This document shows, piece by piece, positions 6,138 through 11,016 of a stretch of DNA of 11,016 nt. The DNA is from Solobacterium sp. (GTDB lineage Bacteria; Bacillota_I; Bacilli_A; Erysipelotrichales; Erysipelotrichaceae), in the NCBI GenBank assembly GCA_017475415.1, contig JAFVFM010000088.1, positions 1 to 11,016 of the forward strand, read 5' to 3'. The notes beneath the pieces are model-generated. The model was given only the letters and a program-made list of their open reading frames with translations. It searched no databases and was not told where the DNA came from. The position numbers and the translations under genes were made by a program. Each line of letters begins with the position of its first letter. The stretch's first letter is position 1.

Positions 6138-7562
6138 ATGAAATTTACCTTTAAACCGTCTCCTAATTACCGTAATACAAAGTCAACAACAGGCATCATG
6201 TTTGATTTATGCCTATGTCTATGCGTTGTGTTATGCGGTTCGGCTATTTATTATGGTATAAATTTTGGATTAGAAATCGGCTTAAGAGTTGTACTTATGG
6301 CTGTCTTTGCGGTAGCAGCAGCCGTATTAACAGAATTTGTTTATTATAAGGCAATGAAAGCTAAAGATGTAAAACAAGCGATTTTACATTCTTATGGCTG
6401 GATTACTGCATTGATTTTAGTTTGTATCACAAGAATTGATGTAAGCTATTATGCAGTTATCATATCTACGATTATCGCCATCTTATTTGGTAAGCTCGTC
6501 TTCGGTGGCTTTGGACAAAATATTTTCAATCCAGCTGCCTTTGGTGAAGCAATTATTATGAATGCTTTTGCGGCATCCAATAGTGCTTCTGTCACAGGAA
6601 AAGTATTTGATGCAGTAAGTGGTGCGACACCAATGACAACAGCGAATGGCTTTGGCTGGGTACTTCAAAATGGTGTATTTGAAAAGCCAGGCTTTATCAA
6701 TATGTTGTTGGGCAATTATACAAGTGTTATTGGTGGCTCTTGTGCATTACTTATCTTATTATGTCTAGCTTTCTTAATTTGGCGTAAAGACATTTGTTGG
6801 AGAACAACAGCTAGCTACTTATGTGCAATCTTTGTGATTTCCTTAATTGTTGGCTTTGTGCAAGGAACAGGTTTAAGCTTTGCCTTATTTAATACCTTAG
6901 GTGGTGGTGTATTATTCGGTGCTGTATTTATGTTGACAGATCCAGTTACTTCACCATTAAGTATTCCAGGTAGAATTGTTTATTCTGTAGGTGCTGCGGC
7001 ATTAACCTTAATTTTAAGATGGAGAGCAAATTTACCTGATGGTGTATTATTTTCAATCTTATTAATGAATATGTTAGTACCTGCTATCGACCAATTTATG
7101 GATGGTAATCAAATTAAAGATGCTTCTAAATTGAGAAATAAAGTATTAATCACTTCTGTTATAGCAGGTTTAATTGCTGTATTATGTGGTGCAACAGCCC
7201 AAGCGAAAGAGCCAGTAGTTGTTGAAAATACATCAAGTGAAGCAGTTGAAGCAGTTGCCTTAAATCAAGAAGATTTAAGTGAACGTAAAGCGAGTTGTGA
7301 TGGTGAAGTATGTACAGCATTAGGCTTTGGTGGTGCTGAAAATAAGGCAACAATTGTTGTGAAAGATGGCAAAGTGGAAAGCTTTGAAGCAGAAAAAACA
7401 GGTGACTATGGAGATGAAATGGGCGATGATGCTTATGACAAAACTGACCGTTATGTAGGTGCTACATTAGATACAATAATTGATAATGTAACTGGTGCTA
7501 CAGAAACATCCAAGTCCTTCCGTGCAATGGTAAAAGCAGCTTTAGAAGCTGCGGGGAAATAA
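6138..7562 (+). CDS. rnfD: RnfD, electron transport complex subunit D, with extra TM helix and FMN_bind-like C-terminal module
   Basis: RnfD is the polytopic subunit (NqrB homologue) carrying covalent FMN. The 474-aa product has the canonical part at 1 to about 330: many membrane helices, the motif GGFGQNIFNPAAFG, and the flavinylation motif SGATPMTT with acceptor Thr164. Typical RnfD ends after the helix near 310-330. Here a charged stretch (KDASKLRNK) leads into an additional hydrophobic helix (about 336-353), then about 20 linker residues and a 100-aa module (374-474) with Cys387 and Cys392, KDGKVESFE, TGDYGDE and a second acceptor motif TGATETS (Thr455). Basic residues before the extra helix predict that the module is outside the cell. 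The module is nearly the same as one in RnfG. The start at 6138 fits conserved RnfD N-termini (MKFTFKPSPNYRN); an ATG at 6075 inside rnfC is not plausible. Confidence 0.93.
   Translation: MKFTFKPSPNYRNTKSTTGIMFDLCLCLCVVLCGSAIYYGINFGLEIGLRVVLMAVFAVAAAVLTEFVYYKAMKAKDVKQAILHSYGWITALILVCITRIDVSYYAVIISTIIAILFGKLVFGGFGQNIFNPAAFGEAIIMNAFAASNSASVTGKVFDAVSGATPMTTANGFGWVLQNGVFEKPGFINMLLGNYTSVIGGSCALLILLCLAFLIWRKDICWRTTASYLCAIFVISLIVGFVQGTGLSFALFNTLGGGVLFGAVFMLTDPVTSPLSIPGRIVYSVGAAALTLILRWRANLPDGVLFSILLMNMLVPAIDQFMDGNQIKDASKLRNKVLITSVIAGLIAVLCGATAQAKEPVVVENTSSEAVEAVALNQEDLSERKASCDGEVCTALGFGGAENKATIVVKDGKVESFEAEKTGDYGDEMGDDAYDKTDRYVGATLDTIIDNVTGATETSKSFRAMVKAALEAAGK
7257..7559 (+). repeat. FMN_bind-like module at the RnfD C-terminus (copy D)
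   Basis: This copy encodes RnfD residues 374-474. The core pattern is shared with three modules of RnfG: paired Cys, A-L-G-F-G-G, N-K-A, D-G-K-V-x-x-F, T-G-D-Y-G-D-E, G-A-T-L, I-D-x-V-T/S-G-A-T-x-T-S, S-F-R-A-M. By hand alignment, 74 of 92 residues match module 1 of RnfG. The order of elements follows the PF04205 FMN_bind layout, with the usual ETPG-type stretch replaced by TGDYGDE. Confidence 0.85.
7296..7330 (+). repeat. 35-nt direct repeat, copy in rnfD
   Basis: Bases 7296-7330 are identical to 8189-8223 in rnfG, including every third-codon position. A further exact 16-base match lies just upstream (7248-7263 and 8141-8156). Such DNA-level identity between two genes points to recent duplication or gene conversion of the FMN module. 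Confidence 0.9.
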
Positions 7563-7573
7563 GGGGGTGAATG

Positions 7574-9220
7574 ATGATGAAGAAAGATTCAGCTCTTTAT
7601 AAAGCAGTCTTATTAGCGATAGTTTGTACAGTATGTGGCTTATTGTTATCCCTAGTTAATGGTGTAACAAAACCAATTATTGAACGTAATGCAATCGCGG
7701 CTGTAGAAGCAAGTTTAAAAGAAATTTATCCAGATGGAACATTTAAAGATGTTACAGAAGATTATATTTCTCAAGATGAAACAGGCCTAATTGATGGCAT
7801 ATATGAAGCAGAAGGTAAAGGCTATATCTTTACTCTCCATAATAAAGGTTATGGTGGCGACTTTAAGTTTATGATTGGGTATAACAATGATGGAACAGTT
7901 GCCGGCTATAAAGGCTTAGAACATTTAGAAACACCAGGTAAGGGTGCTTTATGTTTTGAAGGGGATTATGTAGAACAAGTAAAAGCTTTAACATCTAGTG
8001 ATCCACTTCCATTAATTACAGGTTCTACCATTACAAGTGCTGCAGTAAATGATGCGGTAAGTGCTGCTAAAGCAATCTTCAATAATATTGCAGGAATCTC
8101 CTATGATCCTAATGCGGAACCAGAAAAACCAGCAGAACCTGAAGCAGTTGCCTTAAGTGAAGAAGACTTAAGCGATAGAAAGGCTAGCTGTGATGGTGAA
8201 GTATGTACAGCATTAGGCTTTGGAGGCGCAGAAAATAAAGCGAAAGTTGTTGTGAAAGATGGTAAAGTAGAAAGCTTTGAACCAGAAGAAACAGGTGACT
8301 TTGGCGATGGTATGGGTGAAGAAGCCTATAGCGAATTAGAACGTTATATTGGCGCAACATTAGATACAAAGATTGATAATGTATCTGGAGCAACAGAAAC
8401 ATCGAAATCCTTTAGGGCTATGATTAAAGCAGCCTTAGAGGGTGGTACATCCGCAAATGAAGAAAAGGAAGAAGAAGTAAAGCTTACTTTAGCTGATGAA
8501 GATTATTCTTCTTATGCTAAACCAAGTTGTACAGAAGAAAGCCGTGATGGGCAGGTAGCTGTATATGCATGTAGTGCAACTGGCTTTGGTGAAAAAGTAA
8601 ATAAGGCTACTATAACGGTAGATGATGCAAAAGTAAGTGCCTTTGTTGCAGAACAAACAGGCGATTATGGGGATGAAGTTGGTGATAAAGCATATACCGA
8701 TGAGAATTATGCAAATTATGTTGGCGCAACATTAGAAAGCACTATTGATCATCTTAGTGGTGCGACAATTACATCTAAATCCTTTAGAGCGATGGTAAGT
8801 GAAGCCTTAAAAGCCTTTGGTGGACCTGCTGCAATAAATGAAGAAGGTAGTTCTTCTGAAGGTAAACAAGCTACAGGCTTAATTGCAGAAGACTTAAGTG
8901 CGCATAAGGCAAGTGCTGAAGTAGAAAGTAATGATGGAGTAACAGCAGTTGTGAATTGTACAGCCTTAGGTTTTGGTGATAAAGAAAACAAGGCGAAGGT
9001 AACAATTGATTTAGAAACAAAAACAGTCAAAGCTTTCGAAGTAGAAAAAACTGGTGACTATGGTGATGAAGTAGGAGATGGGGCTTATTCAGATGATAAT
9101 CTAGCAATGTATAACGGCATTGGCCAAACTGCTGAATTAGATAATGTCAGTGGTGCATCTATTACTTCACAATCTTTTAGAGCAATGATACAAGCTGCCT
9201 TTGCGGCTTGTGGGGAATAG
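7574..9220 (+). CDS. rnfG: RnfG, electron transport complex subunit G, with three extra FMN_bind-like modules
   Basis: RnfG is a membrane-anchored extracytoplasmic flavoprotein with covalent FMN. This product is about 548 aa; usual RnfG proteins are about 180-220 aa. Residues about 10-30 form the single membrane anchor. The canonical FMN_bind domain spans about 40-175, with GYGGDFKFMIG, LEHLETPG and the acceptor motif TGSTITS (Thr152). A Pro/Glu-rich linker (PEKPAEPEA) leads to three further modules at about 193-291, 304-417 and 435-548. Their acceptor motifs are SGATETS (Thr274), SGATITS (Thr398) and SGASITS (Ser529). All should lie outside the cell, where ApbE acts. ATGs occur at 7571, 7574 and 7577 behind AAGGGGGTGA (7561-7570); I prefer 7574 for spacing, and 7577 is equally possible. 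The stop TAG is embedded in the rnfE ribosome site. Confidence 0.94.
   Translation: MMKKDSALYKAVLLAIVCTVCGLLLSLVNGVTKPIIERNAIAAVEASLKEIYPDGTFKDVTEDYISQDETGLIDGIYEAEGKGYIFTLHNKGYGGDFKFMIGYNNDGTVAGYKGLEHLETPGKGALCFEGDYVEQVKALTSSDPLPLITGSTITSAAVNDAVSAAKAIFNNIAGISYDPNAEPEKPAEPEAVALSEEDLSDRKASCDGEVCTALGFGGAENKAKVVVKDGKVESFEPEETGDFGDGMGEEAYSELERYIGATLDTKIDNVSGATETSKSFRAMIKAALEGGTSANEEKEEEVKLTLADEDYSSYAKPSCTEESRDGQVAVYACSATGFGEKVNKATITVDDAKVSAFVAEQTGDYGDEVGDKAYTDENYANYVGATLESTIDHLSGATITSKSFRAMVSEALKAFGGPAAINEEGSSSEGKQATGLIAEDLSAHKASAEVESNDGVTAVVNCTALGFGDKENKAKVTIDLETKTVKAFEVEKTGDYGDEVGDGAYSDDNLAMYNGIGQTAELDNVSGASITSQSFRAMIQAAFAACGE
8150..8446 (+). repeat. FMN_bind-like module 1 of RnfG
   Basis: Residues about 193-291. 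It has paired cysteines (206 and 211), the TGDFGDG variant of the central motif and acceptor motif SGATETS (Thr274). It is the closest relative of the RnfD module, at both protein and DNA level. Confidence 0.85.
8189..8223 (+). repeat. 35-nt direct repeat, copy in rnfG
   Basis: Identical to 7296-7330 in rnfD, and codon-aligned with it. Recombination between the copies would therefore join the two genes in frame and delete about 0.9 kb. Confidence 0.9.
8483..8824 (+). repeat. FMN_bind-like module 2 of RnfG
   Basis: Residues about 304-417. The two cysteines are spaced further apart (319 and 333) because of a short insertion. The core motifs ATGFGEKVNKA, TGDYGDEVGD and YVGATLE are followed by acceptor motif SGATITS (Thr398). 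It is more divergent from module 1 than the RnfD copy is. Confidence 0.85.
8876..9217 (+). repeat. FMN_bind-like module 3 of RnfG, with Ser at the acceptor position
   Basis: Residues about 435-548. The first cysteine of the usual pair is lost (only Cys462 remains), and GATL is replaced by a GIGQTAE-type stretch. The acceptor motif is SGASITS, so Ser529 takes the place of the flavinylated Thr. The module still has TGDYGDEVGD and SFRAM. It ends the protein with CGE. Confidence 0.82.
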
Positions 9221-9231
9221 GAGGTAGGAAT

Positions 9232-9894
9232 ATGGAAAAGAAACAAGGCTTCTTTACAAAATTATTAGTTGAAAATCCCGTATTCGGACTCTATTTAGGA
9301 ATTTGTTCTTCCTTAGCAATAACAACTACCCTAAATAATGCGATAGGTATGGGTGTTGCGGTAATCTTCGTATTAGTATTCTCAAATATTTTTGTTAGCT
9401 TAGTACGTAATATTACACCAGATGATATTCATATCCCTGTATATATTGTTATTATTGCGACGCTTGTAACGATTGTAAAAATGGTCATTCAAGCTTATGC
9501 TCCTAGCTTATATACAGCACTTGGTGCCTTCATTGACTTGATTGTCGTAAACTGTATTATTCTTGGCCGTGCTGAAGCATTTGCCTCAAAGAACTCAGTT
9601 GGGGCTTCCGCAATGGATGGCTTAATGATGGGCTTATCTTATACATTAAGTATTCTAGCGATGTCCTTTATTCGCCAATTACTAGGTACAGGATGTTTAT
9701 CTTTATCTAATCCATTCAATAATGCGACAATATTCGATATTCGCTTATTACCACAGGGTTATGAAATTCCTTTATTTACAGGGCAAACAGGTGCCTTCTT
9801 AACCTTTGCGGTATTAGCTGCTTGTATTGCAGCATATAAAAATCATTTGGATACTTTAGAAAAAGAAGAAACAAAGAAAGGAGCAACAAAATAA
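9232..9894 (+). CDS. rnfE: RnfE, electron transport complex subunit E
   Basis: A 220-aa integral membrane protein of the RnfA/RnfE (NqrD/NqrE) family, with about six helices. Cys25 (LGICSSL) and Cys108 (VVNCIIL) lie in the conserved positions that, with the matching cysteines of RnfA, hold the membrane-embedded [2Fe-2S] cluster moving electrons across the membrane. ENPVFGLYLGICS and NNAIGMG are typical. The ATG at 9232 is chosen over an upstream in-frame one at 9208 because GGAGGT (9220-9225) sits six bases before it and the N-terminus then matches the family. It ends in a TAATG overlap with rnfA. The C-terminal tail is short and basic/acidic (KEETKKGATK). Confidence 0.95.
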   Translation: MEKKQGFFTKLLVENPVFGLYLGICSSLAITTTLNNAIGMGVAVIFVLVFSNIFVSLVRNITPDDIHIPVYIVIIATLVTIVKMVIQAYAPSLYTALGAFIDLIVVNCIILGRAEAFASKNSVGASAMDGLMMGLSYTLSILAMSFIRQLLGTGCLSLSNPFNNATIFDIRLLPQGYEIPLFTGQTGAFLTFAVLAACIAAYKNHLDTLEKEETKKGATK

Positions 9895-10466
9895 TGAATT
9901 TATTTACTTTATTCTTAAGTGCATTGCTCATTAATAATATTATTCTTGCAAAATTCATTGGTATATGCCCATTTATTGGTGTTAGTTCCAAAGTTGAACC
10001 AGCAATTGGTATGGGTTTAGCCGTAATCTTCGTTATCTTTGGTGCTTCTGTACTAGCGTGGTTACTCTATAAATTTGTTCTCGTGCCACTTGAATTAGAA
10101 TATATGGAATTAATCTGTTTCATCTTACTCATAGCGGCCTTTGTACAATTTGTGGAAATGTTTATTAAGAAAACATCTCCTTCGCTCTATCAACAACTTG
10201 GTATTTACTTGCCATTAATTACAACAAACTGTGCTGTGTTATATGCTGCACAAAATAATATTTCAGAAGGCTATAACCTAATTGAAACAATGGTGAATTC
10301 ATTAGGTATCGCAGGTGGCTTTATGCTCATGCTAGTAATATTTGCGACTATTCGCGAACGTTTACAAGGCAATAATATTCCTAAAGCTTTCCAAGGTAAT
10401 CCGATTGCCTTCATTATCGCTGCGATTATGGCATTAGCCTTCTCTTCACTAGCTGGTTTAGTATAA
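9894..10466 (+). CDS. rnfA: RnfA, electron transport complex subunit A
   Basis: A 190-aa integral membrane protein, the inverted-topology partner of RnfE. LINNIILAKFIGICPFIGVS holds Cys25, and PLITTNCAVL holds Cys113, the two cluster-ligand cysteines. Length and about six hydrophobic segments are normal for RnfA. The start overlaps the rnfE stop by one base (TAATG), with AAAGGAG at 9877-9883 as ribosome site. Its own stop overlaps the next small gene in the same way (TAATG at 10464-10468), so the three are translationally coupled. Confidence 0.96.
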   Translation: MNLFTLFLSALLINNIILAKFIGICPFIGVSSKVEPAIGMGLAVIFVIFGASVLAWLLYKFVLVPLELEYMELICFILLIAAFVQFVEMFIKKTSPSLYQQLGIYLPLITTNCAVLYAAQNNISEGYNLIETMVNSLGIAGGFMLMLVIFATIRERLQGNNIPKAFQGNPIAFIIAAIMALAFSSLAGLV

Positions 10467-10666
10467 TGAGTCCACTTAGTATAATCGTTGCTGTAATTCT
10501 TGTTGTAGGTCTATTCGGTATCAATGTTTGGCTCTATCGAGCAAATCAAGCAACGCCTGTACCAGAGGGTTGTGAGGATTTAACTCCTCAATGTGCTACC
10601 TGTGGTATAGTCGATTGTGCAATTCGCAGTAAACAAAGGAAGGGTGAAGAAAATGGAAATCGTTAA
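10466..10666 (+). CDS. Small Cys-rich single-pass membrane protein between rnfA and rnfB
   Basis: A 66-aa protein I do not recognise as a standard Rnf subunit. Residues 4-24 form one membrane helix. Arg25 after it suggests the C-terminus is cytoplasmic. The soluble part has four cysteines, C36-x6-C43-x2-C46-x4-C51, then a basic/acidic tail. C-x2-C-x4-C matches the spacing of the first three cluster ligands in RnfB. The general plan (one helix plus a short four-Cys motif) recalls NqrM, which helps install iron in the related Na+-NQR, and FeoB-associated Cys-rich proteins. Function is therefore only guessed: cluster assembly for RnfA/RnfE or an extra electron carrier. It is clearly a gene: TAATG coupling to rnfA, and a 14-nt overlap with rnfB. 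Confidence 0.8.
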   Translation: MSPLSIIVAVILVVGLFGINVWLYRANQATPVPEGCEDLTPQCATCGIVDCAIRSKQRKGEENGNR

Positions 10667-10934
10667 GGCAGTAATCTTAATGTTAGTACTAGGAGGAGTC
10701 ATCGGCTTACTTCTAGGTATTGCAAGTGTAAAATTATATGTAAAACCAGATACACGTGTTGAAGATGTACTTGCAATGTTGCCAGGTTATAACTGTGGTG
10801 GTTGCGGTAACCCTGGCTGTTCAGGTATGGCAGCAAAACTTGTTGATGGTTCTGCTACTATGGACTTATGTAAACCATGTAAAGCAGATATGAAGGAAAA
10901 GATTAACCAATATTTAAAAGAATATTGTGCTTAA
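10653..10934 (+). CDS. rnfB: Minimal RnfB: membrane anchor plus one four-Cys Fe-S domain
   Basis: A 93-aa protein. Residues 5-25 form the membrane anchor, and residues about 33-80 form the Fes domain (PF04060) with C48-x2-C51-x4-C56-x16-C73, the canonical [4Fe-4S] spacing, in LPGYNCGGCGNPGC. An extra Cys76 follows. RnfB normally continues with two or more ferredoxin-type [4Fe-4S] domains (about 190 aa in proteobacteria, about 280-330 in clostridia). Here it stops after about 17 more residues, with no remnant downstream. A terminator follows within 11 bases, so the short form is the real gene end, not a window cut. The start at 10653 has AAGGAAGGGTG upstream with good spacing. Without the ferredoxin-like domains, its way of accepting electrons from ferredoxin is unclear. 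Confidence 0.87.
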   Translation: MEIVKAVILMLVLGGVIGLLLGIASVKLYVKPDTRVEDVLAMLPGYNCGGCGNPGCSGMAAKLVDGSATMDLCKPCKADMKEKINQYLKEYCA

Positions 10935-10944
10935 TTCAACAAAT

Positions 10945-10984
10945 GCACACAGTGTTCATATTTATCACTTTGTGTGCTTTTTTT
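10945..10984 (+). terminator. Rho-independent terminator of the rnf operon
   Basis: The hairpin arms are GCACACAGTG (10945-10954) and CAC-TT-TGTGTGC (10966-10977), with a two-base bulge and an 11-base loop, followed by seven T (10978-10984). It lies 11 bases past the rnfB stop and closes the operon. The remaining 32 bases to the window end show no feature. Confidence 0.88.
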
Positions 10985-11016
10985 GTGCAAAACCTTGCCA
11001 AAAGAGAATAAACAAA

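Noticed and set aside
7296..8223. Repeats as a CRISPR array or mobile element
   Set aside because: Only two copies, about 0.9 kb apart, in frame within coding sequence; no spacers, terminal inverted repeats or transposase.
8184..8402. Antisense open frames across the FMN modules (also 7159-7353)
   Set aside because: They mirror the repeated coding sequence, are rich in Leu/His/Gln as expected from antisense of biased codons, and lack start signals.
7257..9217. Modules as multiheme c-type cytochrome
   Set aside because: No CxxCH heme motifs are present; the cysteine spacings do not fit, and the conserved element is the S/T-G-A-T/S flavin motif.
9208..9231. Upstream in-frame start of rnfE
   Set aside because: It would lie before the GGAGGT ribosome site and add residues not seen in the family.
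10617..10652. Upstream in-frame start of rnfB
   Set aside because: It adds twelve polar residues before the membrane anchor and sits before the ribosome site at about 10636-10646.
10653..10934. Short rnfB as a window-edge truncation
   Set aside because: The stop codon and a strong terminator both lie inside the window after it.

Overview
The window is AT-rich, densely packed bacterial DNA with GGAGG-type ribosome sites, ATGA/TAATG gene overlaps, lipoprotein signals and a clostridial-type rnf gene order (C-D-G-E-A-B). This points to a low-GC Gram-positive (Bacillota). My best guess is an Erysipelotrichia-like gut anaerobe, but that is inference from style, not from a marker gene.

Layout. (1) Positions 1-2757, + strand: two tandem CorC/HlyC-type CBS-domain membrane proteins (the first cut by the window edge) and a cyclophilin-type peptidyl-prolyl isomerase lipoprotein, joined by 4-nt ATGA overlaps. 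(2) Positions 2764-4736, - strand: apbE (FAD:protein FMN transferase lipoprotein) followed, with a 16-nt overlap, by a putative metal-exporter-type permease. (3) Positions 4737-4825: a short divergent promoter region. (4) Positions 4826-10934, + strand: an rnf operon, rnfC (interrupted by an in-frame TAA), rnfD, rnfG, rnfE, rnfA, a 66-aa Cys-rich membrane protein and a very short rnfB, closed by a hairpin-plus-T terminator.

How it works together. Rnf complexes couple electron flow between ferredoxin and NAD to Na+ or H+ transport. They carry covalent FMN on RnfD and RnfG, attached by ApbE, and the apbE gene sits divergently next to the operon.

The unusual part is the architecture. RnfG (about 548 aa instead of about 200) carries three extra FMN_bind-like modules after its normal flavin domain. 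RnfD carries a fourth copy, placed after an additional C-terminal transmembrane helix that should put it outside the cell. Counting the two canonical sites, six candidate flavinylation motifs are visible. In contrast, RnfB is reduced to a membrane anchor plus one four-cysteine cluster domain, lacking the ferredoxin-like domains of typical RnfB. I read this as a possible outward-facing multi-flavin electron relay built on Rnf. That reading is inference; the repeats, motifs and gene sizes are directly visible.

No tRNA, rRNA, CRISPR array or insertion sequence was seen, and no gene-free stretch exceeds about 90 bases.
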